A stretch of DNA of 64,000 nucleotides from Cheiracanthium punctorium (lineage: Eukaryota; Arthropoda; Arachnida; Araneae; Cheiracanthiidae), in the NCBI GenBank assembly GCA_038373885.1, contig JAWZYV010017516.1, positions 496,001 to 560,000 of the forward strand, written 5' to 3'. The notes under the pieces are model-generated. The model was not told where the DNA came from. It did not search any database and saw only the letters and a program-made list of their open reading frames with translations. This document shows positions 22,654-33,349 of this stretch, piece by piece; position 1 is the first letter of the stretch, and every line of letters begins with the position of its first letter. The position numbers and the translations under genes were made by a program.

Positions 22654-24168
22654 CGAGGGTAAGTTGAAAAATAAGTTTCCCCTGTCGACTGTGGTCAGAG
22701 TTGTGAATAAAAGTCAAAAAATAGAATGAGACATTAAAGATATGACACACCTTTGTTTTATTATTCTCGTACGAGTACGTTGAGACATTTGTCATATGGC
22801 TTGATAAGCTTCAAAAAGTCCTCCAAGAAAAACTCTGGGCTTTGCATATGGAAGAAGCGTTGAACGGCTATGGGCAAAAGGCGGTACAGCAGGAAAACGC
22901 GCAAGTCACCGATACACCATTGGGTAGAGGTCGCTGCAAATTAAGCAGATGGCGCTGCTTCGGTGCCTGCGCAAAGCGGAGACCAGCCTCTCATTTGAGC
23001 CCCGGTAGGTATGGAGAGAAGGTGCGTTTTGAATTCGTGGTCAAAAGAGGAAGTGAGAGCGGTTATCCGCTATGAATGGGCACGTGGAGCATCAGGAACA
23101 GAAATTCATAACCGCCTCGTGGAAGTCTATGGGCCAGGTGTGATGTCGAAGCAAAGGGTGTCGAAAATTCAGTGATGGACGTCAGCAAGTGGAGGACATA
23201 CCGAGAGCTGGGCGGACGCGCACGGCCACTACAGATGCAAATGTCAGGAAGGTGGATGACATGATTAGAGCGAACCGGCGTATCACCATCGATGAAGTAG
23301 CGGAAGAACTTGGAATCTCACATGAGCGAGCTCAAAACATCATCCACGACATTCTTCGATACAGAAAGTGTCAGTACGATGGGTGCCCCGACAATTGACC
23401 TCGACACACAAGGAACAACGCATGGGGGTCAGCCTGGATCATCTCGTGCGTTACCATGAAGATGGCAATGACTTTCTGTTTCGGACTGTGACGGGGGATG
23501 AAACGTGGGTCCACCATTTCACGCCAGAATCGAAGGCCGCATCTATGGAGTGGAAACATCCGTCATCACCTGTCCGAAAGAAGTTCAAGACAACTTCCTC
23601 TGCAGGTAAAGTGCTCCTCACAGTTTTCTGGGACGCCCAAGGAGTTTTGTTGCTGGACTTTTTGGAGGTTGGAACTATCAATGCTACGCGCTACTGTGAC
23701 ACCCTGTCGAAATTGAAAGAGGCGATTCGGAAAAAGCGGCCTGGCCTTCTCACATCTGGCGTTCTGCTGTTGGATGACAATGCCAGACCACATTCGGCGA
23801 CGGCAACGCAAAACCATATTGCAACTCTTGGTTGGGAGCGCCTACAGAATCCGCCATACAGTCCTGATCTCGCACCAAGCGACTTCAATCTGTTTCCGCC
23901 TTTGAAGAAAAATCTCGGGGGAAGGTGCTTTGGAAGCAATACTGAAGTGAAACAAGCCGTTCAACGCTTCTTCCACATGCAAAGCCCTGTTTTTTTCCTG
24001 GAGGGCTTTTTGAAGCTTATTAAGCGATATGACAAATGTCTCAATGTACTTGGTACCTATGTGGAAAAATAAAGGTATGTCATATCTTTAATGTCTCATT
24101 CTGTTTTTTGACTTTCATACACAACTCTGACCACAGTCGACAGGGGAAACTTATTTTCCAACTTACAC
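22654..24168 (+). mobile_element. mariner-family transposon with long terminal inverted repeats
   Basis: TA flanks both ends (22652-22653 and 24169-24170). The left 215 bases are an inverted copy of the right end, including the last ~100 bases of transposase coding. The outermost bases differ (CGAGGGTAAGTTG at left, GTGTAAGTTG-type at right). Removing the element plus one TA aligns the host gap-free with the empty copy at 22100-22149, so the limits are well supported. Confidence 0.9.
23020..24072 (+). pseudogene. mariner transposase, frameshifted (D,D,D catalytic core present)
   Basis: The N-terminal helix-turn-helix part begins near 23020 (EEVRAVIRYEWARGASGTEIH). It hits a stop near 23175, then continues as RRITIDEVAEELGISHERAQ to about 23390, where the frame changes. 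The catalytic half is open from 23368 to 24072: VTGDETWVHHF (first Asp), LLLDDNARPHSAT (second Asp), PPYSPDLAPSDFNLFP (third Asp, mariner spacing) and the C-terminal KLIKRYDKCLNVLGTYVEK. At least one stop and one frameshift prevent a full product, about 340 residues in intact relatives. It sits in the receptor's last intron on the opposite strand. Confidence 0.9.
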
Positions 24169-24557
24169 TAAACTCTCCAGTAGATTGGAATCAAAAACCG
24201 AGTTGCACAACTAGATGTTACAACAATCCTAAATATAAAGTTTCAACATTCTACGACCAAATAGTTTTTGAGTGAGTTACATCCATGCTTACGTACGTAC
24301 AGACGGCATGGAAAAACTGGTCAAAATAGACTCGCGGTCGGTCAAAATGGGTTGTACATGCATTTATATGAATGTGCATGCATGCATACAATGAGATGCA
24401 TCACAAAAATTCTTACACGTGAATTTAGAGTCGATTTTTAGTAGATTTTTTTTAGTCAAAATCGCTTTTTTTTTGGTTGAAATCTGGTTCCCGAAATTTT
24501 TCGCGATCACATTACTTCATTATACTCCGTACAATGAAGTAAAAGCAAATAATATAC

Positions 24558-25477
24558 TGTTGCGGAATTACTCTGCTACTCCTGGGGTTCGTCGTTCTAA
24601 AGTCCTGTTGGTGTAAAAAGTTCAAGTAAAAGTCACTTGTCAGGATGGAACACAAACTTTATTGCTTCTAGAACTTCGTAGAACAATCAGCTGTACACAA
24701 TTCACAAGCACAATCTAGCAATAACGTGCTTTTAACAATCCGCTTGGATCAGAAGCTCTCACAAATGCTGTATTTCTCACACAAAATAAGTCACTTTCAC
24801 AGGCAAAAATTCCGTGGAAATATTCAAGGGATATAGTACACAATCCCTTAAGACACAGCAATGAAGAATTTACACACAGCACTTTAAAAACAGCTTCACA
24901 AAGCAAGCTAAAACACAGCTTCCATAGCACTATCAATTCACACAAAACAAGCGTACTGAGAGCTCTTCACACATTGAGCGCTCAACTCGCACTGAACCCT
25001 CGGGGCGACGCGCGCTTCTATAAATAGCCGACGCAGGAGGTACAAGAGGTTTCCAGAAGAGTCAATTTCTCGAGGGTTCTAGATAAAGCGTGAATTTTGA
25101 TTACGTCATAGAAGATAAATGTTAGGTTATTATGCGTTTTTAATGCAGGAAAAACAACTTCCAGGCCCCATTGGGAAAATCGCGCCAAATGACCAAAAAG
25201 TCGCCAAGCTTGGCGACTTTTGGCGAAATATCGCCAAATTTGGCGCCAAAAATAAGTCCTCAAAAGTGAAGAGATCTAAGCTCTAGGACTAATATTTCTC
25301 GAGATTTCTAGAACCTCCATTGAAAAATAATGGCAAATCGAAACCTCCATATCTCTGGTTCTAATTGGCCGATTTTGATGCAACAAAAAGCAAAATTTAT
25401 CTATTTGAAGCGTAGAATACGAATTTTAAACTATTTCTAAGCCCAAGAGCAGCGAGTTGCCCCGAAAATTCGTAACA
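24558..25477 (-). repeat. 3' LTR of gypsy copy 1
   Basis: On the plus strand it runs TGTTGCGGAATTAC...TTCGTAACA. It differs from the other LTR at only about six or seven sites spotted by eye (for example near 24710, 24742, 25007 and 25206). It contains a dense inverted array of TCGCCAA/TTGGCGA motifs at 25195-25250. Confidence 0.96.
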
Positions 25478-25491
25478 TTGCCCCCTTCCCA
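25478..25491 (-). promoter_or_regulatory. polypurine tract of gypsy copy 1
   Basis: On the minus strand the sequence immediately before the 3' LTR is GGGAAGGGGGCAA, the expected plus-strand priming site. Confidence 0.8.
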
Positions 25492-25859
25492 AGAACTACA
25501 AGTCCCGGGCAGTACAATCCCTAGTGTGGAGGTCACACAAGTACTTACACTGTATAACACTTAATAAGATCTTAGCAACATATTTCAAGCAAGTAATCAA
25601 TAGCACAATAAGCAAATACACATTAATAAATAAATAATCAACATAATAAATAATTATACTGTAATAAATCATAAACATAATAAACAAATACGCATTAATG
25701 AAAACTAATATATTACAAATATGTACACTAAACATGGCGTAAGTAGTGAGTGAAAGAGAGTTGAGGAAAGATTAAGAGAAGGGAAAGACAGGAAAGAAAT
25801 GAGAGATGAAAGAAAAGAGGAATTACGCCATAGTGACCATGGTCTAATAATCAAAATAG

Positions 25860-27453
25860 CTAATTACAACCGCGGTAGATGGCTAGCCGATCGTAATGCA
25901 CAACTCTTGGCTTCGAGTTTGGTGACTTACGAATCCGTACGATGACGTCATTCAGCCGGTTTAGGACTGTGTAAGGACCGTCCCACGGCGATTGCAGCTT
26001 GGGAGACAGGCCTTTCCGTCGAGTAGGATTCCATAGCCAAACTTTGTCACCTGCGTTGAATTCGTGTCCCGTAGCCTTCGTGTCGTAGCGAGTCTTCATC
26101 TTTTCCGTGTTCAGGTTGATCCGCTCCCGAGCAAAATGATGCACATCTTCAAACCGTGCCCGAAGGTTTTCCACGTACTCCTCTGGCGTTGAAGGCGCAT
26201 CTGGAGGGCGGCCGAACACTAGATCGGCGGGAAGACGAAGATCTCTGCCGAACAGCATCTGGGAAGGTGTGAAGCCGGTAGTCTCATGGACGGCGCTCCT
26301 ATAGGCCAGCAGGAAGAGAGGGGGTTTCTTGTCCCAGTCCTCTTGATTCCTAGATACCAGAAGCGAGAGGTTGTTTAAAATTGTGCGATTGAACCTCTCC
26401 ACCATGCCGTCGGATTGTGGGTGTAAAGGCGTAGTCTGGGTTTTGTCCATTCCGAGAAGTTGGCATAGTCCTTTAAAGACTGCAGAGGTAAAGTTCGTTC
26501 CTTGGTCGGAATGAAGTTGCAGAGGGGTTCCATATCTGGAAATCCATTCTTGCACCAGTACCTCTGCTACGGTCGTAGCTTCTTGATCGGGAATAGAAAA
26601 CGCTTCGGGCCATTTAGAGAAGTAGTCAACGACAACTAGGATGTATTTGTTGCCATCCGAAGTTCGCGGAAGAGGTCCCAGGATGTCGAGAGCAATCCTC
26701 TCAAAAGGCGCTCCTACAATATAACGATGTAGTCTTCCACGGCTTCGTTTCTTCGGGCCTTTACGGGCGGCACAGGCGTCACAAGCGTGACACCACTTTT
26801 CGACGTCGCCTCGAGCCCTAACCCAGTAGAAGCGCTCGCGAACTTTCTGCAGGGTCTTCATTACGCCAAAATGGCCTCCAGTTAAGCCATTATGAAGTTC
26901 TTCTAGAACCTTCGGAATCCTCGAACGAGGGAGTACTAACTGCCATCGGAGCATCTTGCCGTCGTCCGACTCCCATTTTCGATACAGGACTCCATTCCTC
27001 AGGCGAAGCGAATCCCATAAAGCCCAGTACTGTTTTGTCGCCGGACTGTAAGATGATATTTCTTGCCAACTGGGCTTAGTGCTGGATTTTTCCATAAATT
27101 CCACAATAGGTTTGATGTCGCTGTCTGCTAATTGGTCCGCCCGAACATTTTCGTTACTCCAGGGGTCTTGAGATGGTGCCGATGATGTAACTTGGCGGAC
27201 AACGGGATGTTGCAGATGGTAATTTTTCTCTGCCCTGGAGCAATAGCGACAATTGTCTATGCAGGGCCTTCTCGACAAAGCATCTGCATTTCCATGAGAT
27301 GATCCTTTCCGATGACGTATCTCGATATCATATTCTTGTAATCGCTGTATCCACCTGGCTATTTGGCCCTCTGGATTCTTGAAATTTAGAAGCCAGGTTA
27401 AAGAGGCATGGTACGTTTGGAGCAGGAACTTTCGGCCGTACGGAATGATGGAA
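25860..27453 (-). pseudogene. gypsy copy 1 pol, C-terminal part: RNase H end and integrase
   Basis: One long frame (to stop at 25860) resumes after a frameshift near 27450. It carries the RNase H end (YGRKFLLQTYHASLTWLLNF, RKGSSHGNADALSRRP), then the integrase zinc-binding HHCC (GGHFGVMKT...WCHACDACAARKGP). The catalytic core follows: ALDILGPLP (Asp), LHSDQGTNFTSA (Asp), DGMVERFNRTILN (Glu). The C-terminal GPY module is GPYTVLNRLNDVIVRIRK. This part alone looks intact; it integrates retroelement cDNA in the nucleus. Confidence 0.92.
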
Positions 27454-28722
27454 GTGCTCCACGGCTTTAATGATAGCAAGAAGTTCCTTTCTCGTAACAC
27501 AATAGTTACGTTCTGCCTTTGAAAGGCATTTGCTCCAGTAAGCAATAACGTGTTCTTGGCCATCTATCTCCTGGGACAAAACTGCTCCAACACTCTCCTT
27601 ACTTGCGTCTGTGTCCAGGATAAATGGCTTGTCAGGGTGAGGATACGACAGGATCGGCGAAGATGTTAAAGCCGTCTTCAGTTCGTTGAATGCGTCCTCA
27701 CATTCCTCAGTCCATAGAAATTTCTGTCCAGTCTCGGTCAATTTGTGAAGAGGTCTTGCAATTTGAGAAAAGCCCTTCACGAATTTTCGATAGTAAGTAC
27801 ACAGACCGAGAAAACTTCTTAAGTCATGGATATTCTCGGGACGACTCCAGTTCTGGACTGCGGACGTCTTTTCGGGATCGGCTCGGACTCCGTGGGCGGA
27901 TATTATGTGCCCGAGGTAACGTACTTCCCGACGAAACAAATTGCACTTCGATGGACTTAGTTTCAAGTTTGCCTCTTTTAATTTCTGTAGTACCTTTCGA
28001 ATATTCTCGAGATGCTCTTCGAAAGTCCTTCCGACGATGATGATATCGTCCAAATAAACGAGACATGCTTCGTAGGTAAGTCCTCTCAACACTGTCTCCA
28101 TTAGTCGCTCGAATGTAGCAGGTGCGTTGCAGAGTCCAAAAGGCATAACTTTGAACTGCCATAATCCTTGTCCCGTGGTGAACGCAGTCTTTTCACGGTC
28201 GTCCGGATGAATTTCCACTTGCCAGTAACCACTTTTCAGATCCAGAGTGGAAAACCTTTCGTTTCCCGATAAAGTGTCCAAAGTGTCGTCTATCCTGGGA
28301 AGAGGGTAGCTGTCTTTCTTGGTAATGTCATTCAGACGTCTGTAGTCAACACAGAACCGGGTGGAACCATCCTTCTTTCGGACCAAAACAATTGGCGAGG
28401 CCCAGGGACTAGTCGATGGCTCGATGACGTCATCACGCTGCATCTCCTCTAAAAGTCTGCTCACCTCTTCTTGCTTAGCAAACGGCAGCCGCCTAGGATG
28501 TTGCTTGATGGGAGAATGGCTGCCTGTATCTATCCTATGTTGAGTTAAGCTCGTACGGCCAAAGTCACCCGAAGTTCGGGAGAAGAGGTCTGCAAATTCA
28601 GCTATTACTTTCTCCGCAGCGCTTCTCTGTTCTGCCGTTAACTTCACGTCTTGTATTAATTCCTTCGTCAGGCACTCGGAAGATTTAGGTGATGTTCTTA
28701 TTAACCCGAGTAGCAATAATCC
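27453..28722 (-). pseudogene. gypsy copy 1 pol, reverse transcriptase and RNase H start
   Basis: The frame holds the RT signature LDLKSGYWQV, the MPFGLCNAPATFERLM block and the catalytic CLVYLDDIIIVG, then connection sequence and the RNase H start (FILDTDASKESVGAVLSQE, YCVTRKELLAIIKAVEHFHH). The frame is lost just after HFHH near 27450, where RNase H should continue. The upstream end runs into the non-coding block, so it cannot be translated from gag in this copy. Confidence 0.92.
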
Positions 28723-28739
28723 ATCGGTCGATGAGAGGC

Positions 28740-29960
28740 GGGTGAGTTAAATCCGAGGAGAAGGAGCAATGGCTGATCACGGCTTTTCATCCAAAAAAGG
28801 GGAAATTTCATCGGCAACTGGTACAAAATGTCCGCTCGGGGGGCCATAAAGCCGATCATCGTTTCCCGATGACTCCGATGAAATAACGAAAAGAAACCGA
28901 TAAACTGTTTAAAATATATTTGTTAATAAAAAATAAACGACTGGCAGCAAAATTTTCAAAAAATGTCCGTTCTGTTTATTATGTTTTCGTCTTTTGTATG
29001 CTAAATTTTCGTTTTTCTGAAAAAAAAAAAAAAAAAAAAATTCTTCCTACCCCAGGCCCGAACTTGAGTGTACAGATTACGAGATGAGCGCGCTACCCCT
29101 AGACCATCGAATCTTGTCATGTATAAGGCAAAGTATGAAGTAGGGGTTATTTTAGTCTCAGATTGGGACTTGAGTGAAATTTTGACAAAGTGTTGTTCAG
29201 CTGTTATTAATAATAGTCAAAATATTCGATTGGTAAGAAATTAATTTCACTTTTTCCCAATGTATTAAGTAGTAACAACATTCATAATTAATAATTAAGA
29301 AACAATATTGCCAATTGTATAGCAATTTTAGTGTGATTTTAACTTTCATATTTCTTGGATAACTTTTAAAAATTAACTGATTTCTCTTCTTGCTGTTTAC
29401 ATTAAAGAGGTTTCAAAAGAGTTGCTCATTGTAATGAAGTTTTCGTTTTTCTTATAATGCAGCTGACGCTCAAATAGATTTTCTTTTCTTTTTTTTAAAC
29501 ACATTTTTAAAAAATTATTTAAATATTACAAACCATTTTTATATAATAAACACTTATATTTTTTTGTAAATATTTCTTTTCAAATTTAACTTTTTTGGGA
29601 GGGAGCAAGGGGGGGGGGAGTCCACCCCCTGCCCCCTCCCAACCCTAATACAAGAAATTTGAAGTAAATTATGCGATTAATTCAAGAATTTTTCAAAATT
29701 TCCCTTAGATTATGCAAAGGCACATCTAAATTACGCAAATATTTATAGGAATTTGGGTAAAGTGTAAACCACTGGGGACACCTGCGAGGCCCGATGACTA
29801 TAGAACTGCAGTTTCGGATAAGATATTGTTTTTCGGTTTCCCATCGGCGAAACTGCTCGTCTAGATCACTTCTATCCATGAATAAAAATTCATCTATTGC
29901 AGATAAACAAAAGTGCACTTGCCGATGACTGGATTCGACGAGTCGATGAGTTAACGATGA
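28740..29960. other. non-coding block interrupting pol of gypsy copy 1
   Basis: Between the protease remnant and RT lie about 1.2 kb of AT-rich DNA with no frame homologous to pol; copy 2 is continuous at this position. Near each end the motif CATCGGCAA occurs in inverted orientation (about 28810 and 29920) and CGATGA motifs are dense. No clean target duplication was found. It could be a DNA transposon or a recombined segment. Confidence 0.5.
29050..29110 (-). other. tRNA-like sequence inside gypsy copy 1
   Basis: The minus strand has an A-box-like GGTCTAGGGGTAGCG (29091-29105), an anticodon-like TCTCGTAATC and a B-box-like CAAGTTCGGGC (29056-29066), followed by a run of about 20 T on that strand. 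Acceptor stem pairing is poor. Probably a SINE or tRNA relic. Confidence 0.4.
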
Positions 29961-30473
29961 GTCGATGAACGACCGAGCAGAAAACAAGCAGTCATTGCTA
30001 CTAGGGAATGCAGGTAACGTCGCCAACACTTCATTTTTCTTTATCACCTTCGACTTGTCCGTCACATTTACTACTCTAACTGGAATTTCTGTTCTCGACA
30101 AGTCCACAAGTGTTGCTCCCACAAGTACTCCTCTGACGGAATCACTATTGTTTGGGTGTTCGATTAATCCAAAACGGAATTTATTGCTTTCTTTTACTGT
30201 TCCAGAAATTATTGAATCAGTTCTGGGAGGTAGAATGATATGAGTCTGGGCTATTATTTGCTGTGCAGGTAAAATAGTTTCATTTTTAATATCGAACGCA
30301 GCTATTTCTTCTGAGTCTGAACGAAGCTCATTATTCTTAAAAGTCCAAATTAAATTTGTGTGATTTTAAAAAGTCCAGTCCGAGAATAAAAGAGTCTGTA
30401 ATATAGGCGACATATACCACATGGTCGTATCTGGCATTTCCAAACGTGATTTCTACTTACGCTTTCTGAATTT
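29960..30473 (-). pseudogene. gypsy copy 1 protease C-terminal remnant and linker
   Basis: Minus-strand peptides ITDSFILGLDFLKSHKFN, FGLIEHPNSDSVRGVLVGA and VNVTDKSKVIKKNEVLAT align with the region following the protease active site in copy 2 (ITDPCILGLDFLKQYDITLN, RVIKKGEEIAT). The catalytic DTG and the preceding gag zinc knuckle are absent because gag joins directly to this point near 30473. Confidence 0.8.
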
Positions 30474-31350
30474 CAGAGTCCAAGAGGCCTTCAATAAAAT
30501 GTTGCACTGAAACTTCTTCTCGAACTTAATCAGGATAACTGCCATAGGCTAGATGACACAGCCTATCTATGTTGGAAGCCAGCTCTTGGAGGGTCTCGCC
30601 AGCTCTCTGCATCCTTGACTTAAGTTGGATTCTACTATATTCTTTCTGGCACTTCTCTCCGAATTTCATCTCCAAGGCACTGGCAAGGGCGTCAAAGTCT
30701 CCTATCTTCGTCGCTCCGATAGTTTGCAATACATTAATTGCATCTCCGCTAAGGGAAGCGGCCAGTTGATTAGCTTTCTCGGACTCGCTCCAACCATTGG
30801 CTCTGGCAACGATCGAAAATTGGGTCTTGTAAGCTTCCCAGGGAGTCTTTCCGTCATAAGGCGTAAGTTTCACTGCTGGGAGGTGTGACGGCAACCTGAT
30901 ATTTTCTGGTACCTTTCCCAGCTTTACCAGACTGTCCAGTTTTTCTTCTAGCTTGTGATCGATCTTTTCCTCAATTCTTTCCTCGTATTTCGCTTGACAT
31001 TCTTCCAGGAGCGACATTCTCTTTTCCATATTTTCTTGATTTGTCTCTACTCTCTCCAGTCCGGATTTCATTTCTTCTAGCCCGGCTTCTATTTTCCGCT
31101 CCAGTCCTGATTTCATCTCGTCGTGTGCGGCTCTTAACTCCTACAATCCGGTTTTCATTTCATTGTGTGCAGCCTTTAATTCGTCCAATCCGGTTTTCGT
31201 CTCGACTTGTCCGGCTACAATTTTCTTTTCTAAATCCGCCTTCATCTGTTCTTGTCCGGCTTTCATCTCATCTTGTCCGGATTTCATTTCCTGCATCATA
31301 TTCATGAGCTTTTGAAGTTGTTCTTCAATTTTTTGTCTAGTCAAAACCAT
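30474..31350 (-). pseudogene. gypsy copy 1 gag, interrupted
   Basis: It starts at ATG 31350 (MVLTRQKIEEQLQKLMNMMQ). The N-terminal part is charged coiled coil with a KxGxxEMKxG repeat (31350-31000) and has an in-frame TAG at about 31138-31140. The capsid-like part includes LTPYDGKTPWEAYKTQFSI, LAASLSGDAINVLQTIG and SGETLQELASNIDRL-type sequence. A second stop follows SYPD (30526). The nucleocapsid zinc knuckle seen in copy 2 is deleted. Confidence 0.85.
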
Positions 31351-31379
31351 AAACTGGAAAATTAAAGTCCTTCTTTAGA

Positions 31380-31399
31380 ACCCCGATTCTGACACCAAA
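31380..31399 (-). promoter_or_regulatory. primer-binding region of gypsy copy 1
   Basis: Two bases after the 5' LTR the minus strand reads TGGTGTCAGAATCGGGG. Gypsy copy 2 has TGGTGTCAGGAGTGGGG at the same place, so the two families probably use the same tRNA primer. I did not identify the tRNA. Confidence 0.7.
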
Positions 31400-32318
31400 T
31401 GTTGCGGAATTACTCTGCTACTCCTGGGGTTCGTCGTTCTAAAGTCCTGTTGGTGTAAAAAGTTCAAGTAAAAGTCACTTGTCAGGATGGAACACAAACT
31501 TTATTGCTTCTAGAACTTCGTAGAACAATCAGCTGTACACAATTCACAAGAACAATCTAGCAATAACGTGCTTTTAACAATCAGCTTGGATCAGAAGCTC
31601 TCACAAATGCTGTATTTCTCACACAAAATAAGTCACTTTCACAGGCAAAAATTCCGTGGAAATATTCAAGGGATATAGTACACAATCCCTTAAGACACAG
31701 CAATGAAGAATTTACACACAGCACTTTAAAAACAGCTTCACAAAGCAAGCTAAAACACAGCTTCCATAGCACTATCAATTCACACAAAACAAGCGTACTG
31801 AGAGCTCTTCACACATTGAGCGCTCAACTCGCACTGAACCCTCGGGGCGAAGCGCGCTTCTATAAATAGCCGACGCAGGAGGTACAAGAGGTTTCCAGAA
31901 GAGTCAATTTCTCGAGGGTTCTAGATAAAGCGTGAATTTTGATTACGTCATAGAAGATAAATGTTAGGTTATTATGCGTTTTTAATGCAGGAAAAACAAC
32001 TTCCAGGCCCCATTGGGAAAATCGCGCCAAATGACCAAAAAGTCGCCAAACTTGGCGACTTTTGGCGAAATATCGCCAAACTTGGCGCCAAAAATAAGTC
32101 CTCAAAAGTGAAGAGATCTAAGCTCTAGGACTAATATTTCTCGAGATTTCTAGAACCTCCATTGAAAAATAATGGCAAATCGAAACCTCCATATCTCTGG
32201 TTCTAATTGGCCGATTTTGATGCAACAAAAAGCAAAATTTATCTATTTGAAGCGTAGAATACGAATTTTAAACTATTTTAAGCCCAAGAGCAGCGAGTTG
32301 CCCCGAAAATTCGTAACA
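31400..32318 (-). repeat. 5' LTR of gypsy copy 1
   Basis: Same limits (TG...CA) as the 3' LTR and nearly identical to it over 919 bp, implying a recent insertion. On the minus strand it would drive transcription toward lower coordinates. Confidence 0.96.
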
Positions 32319-32679
32319 ATACCAATCCCACTGTGGGCTTAAAATGCAATATTCCTAAAATTAACTAAACTGAAAGACCTTGGGAGAAAAAAAAAGTTGC
32401 GTGACAGGCTCATAAGACTAAAGGAAACTTAGCACAACTACAAACTACAGCAGCATTAATCATATCCAGTGACATAAAAATTCGGGGTCCATTATAAAAC
32501 ATTTCAACAAATCGAATTATACCCATTCCTTTTCCTCCTAAAAAGTTTTGACGCTTATATATATGCTGTTGTTCCGAGGAACTAATACTACTTTTCTCAG
32601 CCTAATTACGGAAGTTCTAAAAGTTTTGTTTATTTATTGTTTCCTTTTTCTAAAGGAAAAAGAAGAGGAAGGAATTTAC

Positions 32680-32792
32680 CATTCATGATGTTGTAGATAA
32701 TTGGATTCACAGCGCTGTTGGCGTAGCACAGCCAGTGCGAGATGAGGGATGCGACTGTAGTGGCCGGAGTCTGGGGAAGTCCGACCGTGTAT
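32680..32792 (-). CDS. orexin/allatotropin-type GPCR, exon with TM7
   Basis: After an acceptor TTTTGCAG the exon reads RYTVGLPQTPATTVASLI, then SHWLCYANSAVNPIIYNIMN, the seventh transmembrane helix with the NPxxY motif as NPIIY. SHWLxYANSAxNPIIYN is characteristic of orexin and allatotropin receptors. It ends with one base before donor GTAAAT at 32679. Phases fit both neighbours: AG + A before it and G + GT after it. Confidence 0.93.
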
Positions 32793-33349
32793 CTGCAAAA
32801 TAGAGAATAAGGTTAGAAGTTTGGATGGGCATGAATGGATGCAAATATTCGTATCACGAAGGATTTACGTGATTATATTGAACTCCTGATTAATTAGTGT
32901 TGAGGAGGCAAAACCACAGGTTCGATAACACACTTACATGCAAAACATAAAATCACATAGACTTCGGATGCTTAAAAAAAAAAAAAAACTCTTATTTGTT
33001 GAAGAAACAGTTTAGCATGAACATTTAAATATTGTAGAGACTGGTGTGCACTAAAAAATACGTATTTAGTACGACACGTACGTATACGTACGACAATCGA
33101 AAAGCGGGCGAGATAGTAAAAAGAGGATGCCAACACAGAACTTGACTTTGGCGAGAACATAAACTTGGCCCAGATAATCAACGCCAATTACAGAGTTACA
33201 ATAAATATAGACTGATAAAATTACAGTAATTAAACTGCGAATGGATAATTTTGAAAGTTGGTGAATGGCATCAAAATAAAATGTGTCAAAATAAGCGCCA
33301 ACAGAGGCGAAGCAGAAATCCGAGTAAGGAACAGCCCCTATATCCTCTA
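32793..33349. other. intronic DNA, no gene seen
   Basis: AT-rich intron between TM6 and TM7 exons. A small palindromic cluster of CGTACG motifs at 33068-33093 is the only visible structure. Confidence 0.4.

Larger units (their letters stand above)
21975..24270. repeat. two diverged LTR-like repeat copies; the second hosts a SINE and a mariner
   Basis: Copy 1 (about 21975-22245) and copy 2 (about 22250 onward) share the order TTTGGyGATATTTCkSCAAAA, TTGGrnGrTCCTG, ATGTTACAAyArTyCTA and CATTCTACrg. Copy 2 is interrupted by the SINE at 22370 and the mariner at 22654, and resumes at 24169-24260. The motif around GGCGATATTTCGCCAAAA also occurs in the LTRs of gypsy copy 1, so these may be old relatives of that LTR. 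Confidence 0.6.
24558..32318 (-). mobile_element. Ty3/gypsy LTR retrotransposon, copy 1 (defective)
   Basis: Two LTRs of 920 and 919 bp bound a minus-strand gag-pol region. The 4-bp duplication ATAC flanks it (24554-24557 and 32319-32322). Order on the minus strand: 5' LTR, primer-binding region, gag, truncated protease region, non-coding block, reverse transcriptase, RNase H, integrase, polypurine tract, 3' LTR. It lies in the last intron of the receptor gene, same strand. Coding is broken by a stop, a deletion, a frameshift and the non-coding block. No envelope-like frame is seen. Confidence 0.97.

Noticed and set aside
24715..25263. Frames of 76 and 81 codons on the minus strand, repeated at 31581-32105
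   Set aside because: They are the same LTR sequence twice. LTR frames with these limits are not known coding and are interrupted by regulatory motifs.
30965..31307. Plus-strand frames opposite gag of gypsy copy 1
   Set aside because: They are antisense shadows of the gag coiled-coil repeats.
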